64,000 nucleotides of DNA from Eurosta solidaginis (Eukaryota; Arthropoda; Insecta; Diptera; Tephritidae): assembly GCF_040869045.1 (NCBI RefSeq), contig NC_090320.1, forward strand, positions 118,305,112-118,369,111, in the 5' to 3' direction. This document shows positions 42,538 through 54,016 of the stretch, piece by piece. How positions within the stretch are numbered: the first letter of the stretch is position 1; every line of letters starts with the position of its first letter. The position numbers and the translations under genes were made by a program. The notes under the pieces were generated by a model, which was not told the origin of the DNA, did no database searches, and saw only the letters and a program-made list of their open reading frames with translations.

Positions 42538-45130
42538 ATTGAAAAATTGTTTTTGTCTTTGGAATAGTAAGTAGAAACATTTTTAGACAACCTGCCATAG
42601 CTGCGCAGATAGATCAATTTCGAAGGGTGCTAAGCCTTCATCATCAGTACGCCCTAGGAACGCTGCGCTAAACATTTAGCTATACAGCGGTGGTTTATTT
42701 GACTGATAAATTGCTTCTTCTATTCCTTCTTACCAACTATATTTATTCAGCGTTGCGCTACCTGTTGCAAGACACTGATAATGTTGGATTTGTTTATTGT
42801 CAATTACTTTGTTTGACATTTCCCAAGTGCTCTTGGTTTATTAACAATTGTTTTTGTTTTATCGACCTATTGATAAAGTATTCAAGGTTCGAAACGACCT
42901 CAAGGCGCGAACAATAATTTTTTGTAATGATTGTTGTTTTTTTCATTTTTCTATAATTGAAAAATTTTATTTTGTTTTCGGAATAGCAAGTAGAAAATTT
43001 TTCAGACAACCTGCCAAAGCTGCGCTGATAGATCCATTTCGAAGGATGCTAAACCTTCATCATCATCACCTTTAGGCACGATGCGCTAAGCATTTAGCTA
43101 TACAGCGGTGGTTTATTTTACTGATAAATTGCTACTTCTGTTTCTTCTTAACAACTATATTTATTGAGCGTTGCGCCATCTGTTGCAAGACACGGATAAT
43201 GTTGGATTTGTTTATTATCAATTACTTTGTTTGACATTTCCCAAGTGCTCTTGGTTTATTAACAATAGGTTTTGTTTTATCGGCCTATTGATAAAGTATT
43301 CAACGTTCGAAACGAGCTTAAGGCCAGAACAATAATTTTTTGCAATGATTATTGTTTTTTTTTTAATTTTTCTCTAATTTAAAAATTTTATTTTGTTTTT
43401 AGAATAGTAAGTAGAAAATTTTTCAGACAACCTGCCATAGCTGCGCAGATAGATCCATTTCGAAGGGTGTTAAGCCTTCATTATCAGTACGCTTTAGGCA
43501 CGCTGCGCTAACCATTTAGATATACAGCGGTGGTTTATTTGACTGATAAATTGCTACTTCTATTCCTTCTTACCAACTATATTTATTCAGCGTTGTGCCA
43601 TCTGTTGCAAGACACGGATAATGTTGGATTTGTTTATTTTCAATTACTTTGTTTGACATTTCCCAAGTGCTCTTGGTTTATTAACAATTGTTTTTGTTTT
43701 ATCGGCCTATTGGTAAAGTATTCAAGGTTCGAAACGAGCTCAAGGCCAGAAAAAAAATTTTTTAATGATTATGGGTTTTTTAATTTTTCTATAATTGAAA
43801 AATTTAATTTTGCTTTTGGAATAGTAAGTAGAAAATTTTTCAGACAACCTGCCATAGCTGCGCAGATAAATCCATTTCGAAGGGTTGTTGTTTTTGTTGT
43901 TGTAGCAATGTTTCGCCCCACCTAATAGCCGCGACCGATCACAAATTGTCATCAATCATTTCGAAGGGTGCTAAGCCTTCATCATCAGTACGCTTTAGGC
44001 ACGCTGCGCTACCATTTAGCTATACAGCGGTGGTTTATTTGACTGATAAATTGCTACTTCTATTCCTTCTTACCAAATATATTTATTCAGCGTTGCACCA
44101 TCTGTTGTAAGACACTTATAATGTTGCATTTCTTTATTGACAATTACTTTGTTTGACATTTCCCAAGTGCTCTTGGTTTATTAACAATTGTTTTTGTTTT
44201 ATCGGCCTATTGATAACGTATTCAAGGTTCGAAACGAGCTCAAGGCCAGAACAAACATTTTTTAATGATTATTGTTTTTTTAATTTTGCTATAATTGAAC
44301 CATTTTATTTTGCTTTTGGAATAGTAAGTAGAAAATTTTTCAGACAACCTGCCATAGCTGCGCAGATAAATCCATTTCGAAAGGTGCTAAGCTTTCATCA
44401 TCAGTACGATTTAGGCACGCTGCGCTACCATTTAGCTATACAGCGGTGGTTTATTTGACTGATAAATTGCTACTTCTATTCCTTCTTACCAACTATATTT
44501 ATTCAGCGTAGCGCCATCTGTTGCAAGACACTGATAATGTTGGATTTCTTTATTGACAATTACTTTGTTTGACATTTCCCAAGTTCTCTTGGTTTATTAA
44601 CACATGTTTTTGTTCAAAGTATTCAAGGTTCGAAACGGGCGCAAGGCCAGAACAATAATTTTTTTCAATGATTATTGTTTTTCTTTTAATTTTTCTCTAA
44701 TTGAAAAATTTTATTTTGTTTTTGGAATAGTAAGTAGACAATTTTTCACACAACCTGCCATATCTGCGCAGATAGATCCATTTCGGAAGGTGCTAAGCCT
44801 TCACCATCAGTACGCTTTAGGCACGCTGTGCTAACCATTAGCTATACAGCGGTGGTTAATTTGACTGTTGTTTGACATTTCCCAAGTGCTCTTGGTTTAT
44901 TAACAATTGTTTTTGCTTTATCGGTTTATTGATAAAGAATTCAAGGTTCGAAACGAGCTCAAGGCCAGAACAATAATTTATTGTAATGATTATTTTTGTT
45001 TTAATTTTTCTATAATTAAAAAATTTTATTTTTTAGACAACTTGTCATAGCTGCGCAGATAGATCCATTTCGAAGGGTGCTAAGCCTTCATCATCAGTAC
45101 GCTTTAGGCACGCTGCGATAACCATTTAGC

Positions 45131-45524
45131 TATACAGCGCACTATGGCGCCTTTGAGTTTTTTCTTTACAAAAATCATAACTTTTGAACTAATGAAGATA
45201 TTTTAAAAATTTATACTGCACCTGAAAGCTACTTATTTAAATTTTGGACAGTTTAAAATACAGGGTGGCAGAGTAAAAGGTGCTTCACTATATTTCGTCA
45301 AAATTGAAAAATTGTGGAAAATTACAAAAAAAAAATTTTTTTTTGCTGAAGAACAAACTTTCAAATTTTTTTATGAGCATGGATTTGAATATGAAATCAG
45401 ATAAACTCATGATTTGTATGAAGGAGTGTGACTCTAACCACTTATGATTAAAAGTTGTGTCTTAGTAGCAAGGTTATCAATCTCCACCAAACTTGATGGA
45501 CGCATTACTTCTTTTAAGATGTTA
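45131..45524 (+). repeat. Segment shared with 56361-56748 (satellite edge to Helitron)
   Basis: Begins CACTATGGCGCCTTTGAG and ends at the Helitron 5' TC. No gene. It is part of the tandem segmental duplication; the two copies differ by scattered substitutions. Confidence 0.7.
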
Positions 45525-45537
45525 TCTATATATATAA

Positions 45538-46139
45538 TAAAATTAAAGAAAAAAAACTTTTTTAAAAATAAGCTTTTATTATTTTGGTTAATAAAATTAA
45601 CTAAAAAGTAAACAATAAATTGACTCTAAAGAAATATAACACTTTATAAGTTCATTGTAAGCTTAAACGATAATTAGGCTTTTTCGTCTGCGACAAAAAA
45701 ATTCTATATTGTACATAATTATATATTTTTAACATTAAAACTTTACAACTAAATTATTAAAGCTTACAGTTTATATCACAGTCCTAATTGTTCTAATAAA
45801 AGCGTGTTACATTGCGATATCAAGAAAATGAGATCCTAAATGTTCTTAATTATACCATCAAAATTTAACACGTTTTTTATTAGAACAATTTGGACTGTGA
45901 TATAAACTGTAAGATTTAATAATTTAGGTGTAAAGTTTTAATGTTAAAAATATATAATTATGTACAATATAGAATTTTTTTGTCGCAGAAGAAAAAGCCT
46001 AATTATCGTTTAGGCTTACAATGAACTTATAAAGTGTTATATTTCTTTAGAGTCAATTTATTGTTTACTTTTTAGTTAATTTTATTAACCAAAATAATAA
46101 AAGCTTATTTTTAACAAGTTTTTTTTTCTTTAATTTTAT
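45538..46139. repeat. Foldback element, copy 1
   Basis: About 600 bp that is one long imperfect inverted repeat: it starts AAATTAAAGAAAAAAAACTT and ends in the complement. Arms of about 270 bp enclose a short asymmetric centre containing AAGAAAATGAGATCCTAAAT. Confidence 0.8.
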
Positions 46140-46467
46140 TTATGTTTGATTTGTGAGCGGAAATCCTTGACTTTAGTTTGGATTTAGTTGTCCCCACATA
46201 TACCTTATTGCATACGTGGGACCCGTCGCCGTTGCATTTAATTTTATATATAACGTCATATTTCTCATATTTTCCGATTTTGCTTTTTGAATTTGTAAAT
46301 ATTTTTTGTAAAGTGTTGTTATATGTGAAGGCAATTTGAAATTTTTCCCTGTCGTACAAATTCGAATGCTTTATCCTATTCGACAAACCTGGTACAAAAG
46401 TGGTGGATTTATATATTTTATCTGGTTTGGCTTTCTTTCTGTTATACTGTAACAAATATGTACACAT
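46140..46467 (-). pseudogene. Penelope-like element, GIY-YIG endonuclease fragment
   Basis: Penelope-type retroelements carry a C-terminal GIY-YIG nuclease. This minus-strand frame shows YKSTTFVPGLSNRIKHS and FTYNNTLQKIFTNSKSKIG, then YDVIYKIKC (the GIY-like strand) and CNKVYVGTTKSKLKSRISAH (the YIG-like strand, YVG, followed by the catalytic-type Arg and His). The frame is cut by the right end of foldback copy 1 (about 46140), so the remaining catalytic part is missing, and the RT part is not present upstream. Confidence 0.75.
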
Positions 46468-46709
46468 TTTATATTATTTAATGTTCACAAGATACGTGAA
46501 TAAAAAAATTAAAAGTATATTATACAAAAATTATTATTTCATGAAAACCAAAAAAATAAGCATTAAATTCAATGTTACATAGGATGTAGAGAAACTCCCA
46601 CTAGTTATACATATATGGTGAATACATTAAAATATTATTTTATGTTGATTAAGTACACATATAAGTAAACAAAAAACTTAGGCACAAAAATTTAAGGTTG
46701 CAAAGAAAT
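46468..46709. other. Short AT-rich spacer
   Basis: No feature seen; separates the Penelope fragment from foldback copy 2. Confidence 0.4.
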
Positions 46710-47314
46710 AAAATTAAAGAAAAAAAAACTTTTTTAAAAATAAGCTTTTATTATTTTGGTTAATAAAATTAACTAAAAAGTAAACAATAAATTGACTCTA
46801 AAGAAATATAACACTTTATAAGTTCATTGTAAGCTTAAACGATAATTAGGCTTTTTCTTCTGCGACAAAAAAATTCTATATTGTACATAATTATATATTT
46901 TTAACATTAAAACTTTACACCTAAATTATTAAATCTTACAGTTTATATCACAGTCCAAATTGTTCTAATAAAAAACGTGTTAAATTTTGATGGTATAATT
47001 AAGAACATTTAGGATCTCATTTTCTTGCTATCGCAATGTAAATCGCTTTTATTAGAACAATTAGGACTGTGATATAAACTGTAAGCTTTAATAATTTAGG
47101 TGTAAAGTTTTAATGTTAAAAATATATAATTATGTACAATATAGAATTATTTTGTCGCAGAAGAAAAATCCTAATTATCGTTTAAGCTTACAATGAACTT
47201 ATAAAGTGTTATATTTCTTTAGAGTCAATTTATTGTTTACTTTTTAGTTAATTTTATTAACCAAAATAATAAAAGCTTATTTAAAAAAAAAAGTTTTTTT
47301 TCTTTAATTTTATT
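46710..47314. repeat. Foldback element, copy 2
   Basis: Same arms as copy 1, but the asymmetric centre (ATTTAGGATCTCATTTTCTT) is in the opposite orientation to that of copy 1. Confidence 0.8.
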
Positions 47315-48137
47315 TTTTACTTTTTAGTTCGTTTTATTAACAAGTAATAGAAGCTTGTTCTTAGAAAAGCCTTTTTCTTAAATTTAATTTAAATATGAAT
47401 TTTTTTTTTATTTTTAGTAGGGTAAATTATTATGGCTTTGGCCGTGTAAATTATTATGGTGTATTTGTATATTTTAGATTTAATGCACAATTAATATGTG
47501 TGTGTTTGAGCGGCCAAATAATAACAGTAGTATTGCTAAAGTGCTGCTTAGTTGATGGAATGTCGCTAATTTCCTAGCGCTGATCAGCAGATTGTCAATA
47601 TTTCGTTCAACGGACGCGCGAAATTGCCACATCTGCTCAAATTTTCCAAGATTTTCCATTCTTGATTTAACTTAAGCTGTTATGCCAATATTTTTCAGCC
47701 AGCTTTTTTCAAATAGGTAATTTTTCCAAAAGCAAAATAAATTACAGAAAAGATTACAGAGTTAAACAGCCTTAAAAATTCAGCTATGTTGGTTATACAC
47801 AGAAATACAGCAGAGGGTTGTGTCTTTGCTTTTCGCAAGCGTTGAGATTCACCACGCGTGACACGCTTGATTCACCACGTCCAAATATCACAATCCACGG
47901 ATAGGTACCGGCGGGTTTGTATGGGACTTAGGCTGTTATGCCAAAGTAAATACAAATCTTTACCGATAACTGTGTTATCGATTAATTTATCGAATTCTAA
48001 CAAAGTAATATTGCATTGTCATCGGAGTTATATATGTGTGCAAAATTTCAGCTCAATCGGACACCGGGAAGTGTATCAAATTTAACTTGCAAGATTCCAT
48101 TACAGACAACAAAACTGAAACTAAATAAAAGCTTATA
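47315..48137 (+). repeat. Direct-repeat block R, copy 1
   Basis: About 47425-48137 matches 49723-50480, including TTTGAGCGGCCAAATAATAA and CTATGTTGGTTATACACAGA. No coding domain recognised. It lies between foldback copies 2 and 3. Confidence 0.75.
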
Positions 48138-48732
48138 AAAAATTAAAGAAAAAAACTTTTTTAAAAATAAGCTTTTATTATTGGTTAATAAAATTAACTA
48201 AAAAGTAAACAATAAATTGACTCTAAAGAAATATAACACTTTATAAGTTCATTGTAAGCTTTAACGATAATTAGGCTTTTTCGTCTGCGACAAAAGAATT
48301 CTATATTGTACATAATTATATATTTTTACATTAAAACTTTACACCTAAATTATTAAACCTTACAGTTTATATCACAGTTCTAATTGTTCTAATAAAAAAC
48401 GTGTTGAATTTTAATGGTATAATTAAGAACATTTAGGATCTCCTTTTCTTGCTATCGCAATGTAACACGCTTTTATTAGAACAATTAGGACTGTGATATA
48501 AACTGTAAGGTTTAATAATTTAGTTGTAAAGTTTTAATGTTAAAAATATATAATTATGTACAATATAGAATTCTTTTGTCGCAGACGAAAAAGCCTAATT
48601 ATCGTTAAAGCTTACAATGAACTTATAAAGTGTTATATTTCTTTAGAGTCAATTTATTGTTTACTTTTTAGTTAATTTTATTAACCAATAATAAAAGCTT
48701 ATTTTTAAAAAAGTTTTTTTCTTTAATTTTAT
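48138..48732. repeat. Foldback element, copy 3
   Basis: Same family, with its centre oriented as in copy 2. Confidence 0.8.
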
Positions 48733-49722
48733 TTTTTACTTTTTAGTTCGTTTTATTAACAAGTAATAGAAGCTTATTCTTAGAAAAGCCTTTTTCTTAA
48801 ATTTAATTTAAATAGGAATTTTTTTAAATTTTTAGTAGGGTAAAATATTGTTTAAATTAGTTACGTAATCTTTACTTAGTTATTTGTAACGTTTCTCATT
48901 CTATCCATTTCTTTTAATGCATCAACTTACTTTTTAGTTAATTTTATTAACCAATAATAAAAGCTTATTTTTAAAAAAGTTTTTTTTCTTTAATTTTATT
49001 TTTTTCTTTAATTTTATTATATCATAATCCGAATATATTGGGGCATATTCATAATCGAAATAAAATGTGACTAAGTTAGTTGAAGCATTTTTGACAGAGA
49101 GCGCATATAAAATTGTGTCAAACAGTGTTAAATAACTTAACTTTGCCTATGCCGCGTTCAGTTTACAACTACTTATTGCAGATCTCTCATTTGTGGGTTA
49201 AATCTATTTTAAAATAAAATTCCTACTTTCGCTTAGCTAAAATTCCATCGCCAAAAATCTGTAAAACAAAATCAAGTGCGCAGAAAAGTATGCAACACTT
49301 ACCGATAACAGCCTAACGGCGTTAGCGTTCGTTGTATCACAGAATTTTTACACTTTGAAAATGACGGCTGTTGTTTGCAAGGTTGCATTCCTTTGAGTCT
49401 TCGTTTTCACCATCTGGATTAACAAAGTCATGAGCCTGGACATTCGTGCAATTTTAGTGATGTAAATTGCATGGCGCCAGCGCCAATGCGGTGCCAGCTC
49501 AATGGTAGCTCATTGACGAAATGACTCCAATCGAATTTTTGACGCTACTTAGTAGTGAGTGCGTAGTACATTTCACTTGCGCTATTGAGTGAAACGACTT
49601 TTGTATGTCAGGCACGAGTTTGGTGTTATTGGCGCTACTGGCAATGATGACACTGAGCTGATGGCGGTAGCGCTGGTAGTTCAGCTTTTGAATCAGAGAA
49701 AGAATTGATGACACGTGCAAAT
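48733..49722. other. AT-rich stretch with a partial foldback arm
   Basis: 48733-48840 repeats the sequence that also follows copy 2. 48925-49017 is a single right arm of the foldback element. The remainder shows no recognisable gene. Confidence 0.5.
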
Positions 49723-50480
49723 TATTATGGCTTTGGCCGTGTAAATTATTATGTTGTATTTGCACCAAATAAATGCTGCGGACATAACAACCGGAGTCAT
49801 TTTTGAGTTGTATATTTTAAATTTAATGCACAATTAATATGGGTGTGTTTGAGCGGCCAAATAATAACAGTAGTATTGCTAAAATGCTGCTAAGTTGATG
49901 GAATGTCGCTAATTTCCTAGCGATGATCAATAGATTGTCAATATTTCGTTCAACGGACACGCGAAATTGCCACATCTGCTCAAATGTTCAAAGTTTTTCC
50001 ATTCTTGATTTAACTTAAGCTGTTATGCCAATATTTTTCAGCCAGCTTTTTTCAAATAGGTCATTTTTCCAAAAGCAAAATAAATTACAGAAAAGATTAC
50101 AGAGTTAAACAGCCTTAAAAATTCAGCTATGTTGGTTATACACAGAAATACAACAGAGGGTTGTGTCTCCGCTTTTCGCAAGCGTTGAGATTCACCACGC
50201 GTGAAACGCGTGATTCACCACGTCCAAATATCACAATCCAGGGATAGGTACCGGCGGGTTTGTATGGGACTTAGGCTGTTATGCCAAAGTAAATACAAAT
50301 CTTTACCGATAACTGTGTTATCGATTAATTTATCGAATTCTAACAAAGTAATATTGAATTGTCATCGGAGTTATACATGTGTGCAAAATTTCAGCTCAAT
50401 CGGACACCGGAAAGTGTATCAAATTTAACTTGCAAGATTCCATTACAGACAACAAAAGTGAAACTAAATAAAAGCTTATA
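49723..50480 (+). repeat. Direct-repeat block R, copy 2
   Basis: Near-identical to 47425-48137 except for an extra piece of about 45 bp at about 49763-49807 (CACCAAATAAATGCTGCGG...). It ends where Helitron A resumes. Confidence 0.75.
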
Positions 50481-51372
50481 AAAAGAAGTGTACATTTTGA
50501 TTGTCACTCCATAAATCGAGAACGGATAGAAAGATTGCCATGCAATTTTTAGGATAACTTAATAGGAACCCGGAGAGTGTTTGTGATGAGTTTTTTTTTT
50601 CGGGAAGTGGACCATGGACCGGTTTATTCTAAACTGTCGTATATATGGCTCGATTTGCCTGAAATTTGGTATGTAGGTAGCGTTATATCTAGAATAAAAT
50701 GTCGGATAATTTTTCTTCCGGGAAGTGGACCAGGATACATATTGGTGACTAGGGTCTCGAGAAATAGGACAAAAAGTGGACCCGGGCGCCCCTAGAATGT
50801 GTTTATACAATATGGATATCAAATGAAAGCTGTTGCTGAGAGCTTTTAAGCAATTTTCATTGTGATATTCGATTTAGTCGCATCAACCAGGCAAAACCAG
50901 GCATGCGAAGCCGAAATAAAAACATGAATTAATAATACCTACATACCTATTTACATACGTCCTATTCGATTTGCCTGAATTTGATATATAAATTTGCCTA
51001 TATTAGTATTTCCGATGCTTTTTTCCGGGAAGTAGACCAGAGATGGACTGGGACTGGGATTAGGACTGGGACTGAGACTGAGACTCGGAATGGGACTGGA
51101 ACAAAATACATCCTCTGGGATTGGCAATAAGATATGAAGAAGAATGAGAAAAACTTGAGAGAAGAGAAAAGAGAGAAGGAGACTGAGACTGAGAAAGAGA
51201 TAGAATGAGACGAAGATGGAGATAGATGAAGCGAAAAATACGGAGGGAGGAGTGAATACAAAGATTAGGAAAAAGAGTAGAGGGGCGAGGGAGAATTAGA
51301 CGGAAAAAGCTTATTAAAATGTATGCAGATAGACCAAATTTAGGGCAGAACAACGTCTGCCTGGTCTGCTAG

Positions 51373-51959
51373 TACTCTTATAAAAGTGAAATATGTAAAT
51401 TGTATAAATTTACTTACATATTTTTGAAAAATTCAAAAACCAAATATTTTATTAATACTTAACTAAGAAAAATTATTAAAAGTTGTTCTATATTATTGTA
51501 TTTGAGCCAAAGATGAACAATTAATAAATTTTTCAGCCCTGCTCATTTATGATAAACAGTTTTATCTTACTAACCGCTTTACCAATTTTATTGATTTCTG
51601 TAAAAATGTATTACTCAAGCTTAAGCTTTAAAATAAATATTCATAAAGGGTGCTTCAAAACTCATCTTAAAATTTGATAGATTTTAAAAGGACGTAAAAA
51701 CGAAAATTATATGATTATAATTTATAAATGAATTAACTGTATTATTTATAATAAATAATAAACTTGTACTTATTGATTTCGTTTATTTTTTTCAATAAAA
51801 TAACAAAACTAAGTACTAAATAATTTTTTTGTTGTGATAGAAAAAGGTGGATCATTTATTTAATCTTAACGTAGTCTTCGTCACTTGAAAATATATCCAA
51901 CAAGGAAACCATTTCTGAGCTACAGGTGTCTATAAGATCTTTTTGTGATCTTACATGCC
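51373..51959. other. AT-rich spacer, no gene
   Basis: Matches 59458-60037 closely; part of the tandem duplication. Confidence 0.6.
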
Positions 51960-52670
51960 TCATGGATTATATGACTGGATCAGAAGAGATGGCCAACATG
52001 TTGAAAAGGTCCTCGTTTTGTCTAACTCGTGAGATTTTGCAAGCGTTAGTACTTCTATATCTTTTGTGGTCCTCGTTTTTAGATTCTTGAGCTTCTTCTC
52101 CTATTGGTAAACACTGGTATTCTATTAAATCTTTTCCATGGGCCAAAATTTTATGTACCGTTGGTGTGAGCTTTTTCTCAGGATACTTTTGAAGCAGCAG
52201 CTCTGCAGTTTTCGATGCATATTCTCCAAATTTAGGTCCATTAACTTTTTCATGGCAATTTAAAATATTCAAAATTACTCCCAATCGTTTGACAATATCT
52301 TCTATCGACTCCAGTAATGCGAGCAGTCATTACATCGTGCTCAAAAAATCTTCTTGAGGAGTTTCCATCATTTGTGTTGCCGTATCCATACTGTGGGCAG
52401 TCAACCCTCAGGCCAAGCTCTTTATAGAATGCATCTTGAATTATTATTTTTTTTTAATGTTTTGCTTTTCCCTAGATGTTGCATTGTCGTCGAAAACTTA
52501 TTGTTGTGGTAGTGTATAAGCCAGTTTGAAAACGAATTCCATGCACCTTATCCTCGCATGCAAAGGAGATATTCCATATTCATAATTTAGTTCGTCAATA
52601 ATTGAATCACCAAGATTTTCAAAGTCTTTTTGACTCTGTAACGTAGCGTTACAATAGTATGACTCCCACT
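51960..52670 (-). pseudogene. Transib/RAG1-like transposase, C-terminal relic (copy A)
   Basis: Minus-strand frames read YYCNATLQSQKDFENL and YGISPLHARIRCMEFVFKLA (52670-52500), then across a break GLRVDCPQYGYGNTNDGNS and RRFFEHDVMTARITGVD (about 52430-52300), then TPTVHKILAHGKDLIE, PIGEEAQESKNEDHKRYR and ISSDPVIS (52284-51960). I align these blocks with the RAG1/Transib catalytic core: a CxLC-AT finger, an ALH-type block, a GN-ARR/K block, and HKxLAH followed by a Glu-rich ...E.NES.NK..RR.R segment that holds the third catalytic acid. The assignment rests on remembered motif order and no search was run. Frame breaks make it dead. Confidence 0.55.
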
Positions 52671-54016
52671 GTAACCCTTTTTCTCCTACGCCTGAGACCC
52701 CCACTCTAACCCTTTTTCACCTACGCCTGAGATTATACATATATAGTACATTAACAGGTAGCCAACAGCAGCAGCTACATACCAATGCATGCGAATAGCA
52801 TTTGGCGATAACAATAATATGCACACAGTACGCCAACTCACAGTAAATGGCAAACTGAAGTACCCAATTAGCGGTTCATTTCTCACTCGCATCATAGCAG
52901 AAGCAGTATAAAAGAGAATGAATTTGCTGTTGTCACTTAATTCCTCGCAGGTTAGTCAGAGGAAGTGGTTGCTTTATTAAGCAACCCAGTCACTACTTCT
53001 GACTAGCTGAGTTGAAGGGGTGCTGCCTTGGCACTGGTCACCCCTTGCTTGCGGGGACAACGGGTTGTCACCTTTATAGTTTTCTCGCCCGTATCCCAGC
53101 TAAGTAAGGGGGGCCCGCCGCCTTAGGGCTACCCCGCCCCTTCCACTCAGCTAAGGCTCCAGCCGACCCGGTTAGGCAGCTGCGTAGCGTGGTGCCTTCG
53201 GGCCCCAGTTTCTCCTCGCAGCCTACGAACCGGCAAGGACAGAGCTGGGTCACCCTCTCTTGCGGGGACAACGGGTTGTCGCCTTTATGGTTTTCTCGCC
53301 CGTGTCCCAGCTAAGTGGGGGGGGGGGGGGGGGGGGCTCGCCGCCTTATGACCACCCGGCCCTGTTCCCCTCTGCCCCGGCTCCGTCCGTCGACCGGTAC
53401 AGCAGCTAAAGGGGCTTCCGCTGTGCCGTAAGGTGCACAACCCCTCAGCCCATGGATCGGCCTTCGGAATTCCGGCTGGTACAACTCCGCGTCCAGCCCT
53501 GCATTCGTGCGTCCCTCCACCACCGCCACTGAGACAGCGTCCGCGCAGGAAGCCGCCACCCGCAACCGCCGCTACTGGTCACCCCCCCTAAAAGGTAATC
53601 AGGCAGAAAGTTTGCACCGACACCTCGCCTTGGCCACGCCACTTGTACGCGCTCCGTTGCCCTCTTGTTGTCGTCGCTATCCCACGCCGTTGCGCCGCCG
53701 CTACGACGACCGTAAGCAGCTCGCTATCCTACCGCCGTTGCGCCGCTGCTCCAACGACCGTTGTTGCCGTCGATACCCTACCGCCGCTGCTACGACGACC
53801 GTTAGCCGCTGCTACCTCACCACCATCCAACCAGCTCGCTGGTACCGTCACTGCGTCCATACCACTACATCCATCCGTCCGCTAATACTGTCCGCCGTCC
53901 AGCCGCCGTGCTAATCCCGCCACTGCATACCGCTGTACCAATCTGTCCGCTAATACTGTCCGCCGTCCGGTCGCCGTGCTGATCCCGAAGTTCAACCGCA
54001 GTACCGATCCCTCTGC
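52671..54016. repeat. Composite block: LTR- or promoter-like part and GC-rich modules (copy A)
   Basis: Starts with a duplicated roughly 35-bp phrase (CTAACCCTTTTTCACCTACG) and includes a TATA-like AGTATAAAAGAG near 52908. It then changes to a GC-rich stretch (53040-54016) with the module GGGGACAACGGGTTGTC repeated at about 53054 and 53265, a run of about 18 G at 53319-53336, and a CCG/ACGACCGTT-rich part. Long open frames here reflect the lack of AT-rich stops; none shows a domain. Identity unknown. Confidence 0.6.

Larger units (their letters stand above)
41739..45130 (+). repeat. Satellite of about 420 bp, main array
   Basis: Resumes exactly where the BEL element ends and runs as seven or so head-to-tail units. 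The marker CTGCGCAGATA falls near 42601, 43021, 43441, 43858, 44358, 44763 and 45052, giving spacings of 420, 420, 417, 500, 405 and 289. The 500-bp unit holds an 84-bp extra segment with GTTGTTGTTTTTGTTGTTGT; the last unit has an internal deletion. The small open frames repeated in each unit look like repeat by-products. Confidence 0.9.
45525..51372 (+). mobile_element. Helitron-like element A, filled by a 4.9-kb insertion
   Basis: The 5' end TCTATATATATAATA follows an A. The 3' end has a hairpin GGCAGA-ACAACG-TCTGCC and ends TGCTAG before a T at 51373. These are Helitron end rules (TC...hairpin...CTRR, between A and T). About 14 bp in, the element is split by DNA at 45538-50480 and resumes with AAAAAGAAGTGTACATTTTG. 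No Rep/helicase is encoded, so it is non-autonomous. Confidence 0.65.

Noticed and set aside
42690..45130. CRISPR-like array
   Set aside because: Repeats are about 420 bp with no short constant repeat and unique spacer structure, in a eukaryotic TE-rich context.
49499..49768. Minus-strand 89-codon frame with His/Asn repeats
   Set aside because: It overlaps the start of repeat block R and has no recognisable motif; the His/Asn-rich start comes from a short tandem word.
51040..51353. Ser/Leu-rich antisense frames over the GACTGG/GAGA tract
   Set aside because: They are complementary to a purine-rich simple repeat and change with its length in Helitron B.
53040..53914. Long antisense and sense frames in the GC-rich block (for example 53507-53914)
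   Set aside because: High GC removes stop codons; the peptides are Arg/Pro/Ser-rich by-products of repeats, and the matching frame in copy B (61452-61994) is not conserved as a protein.
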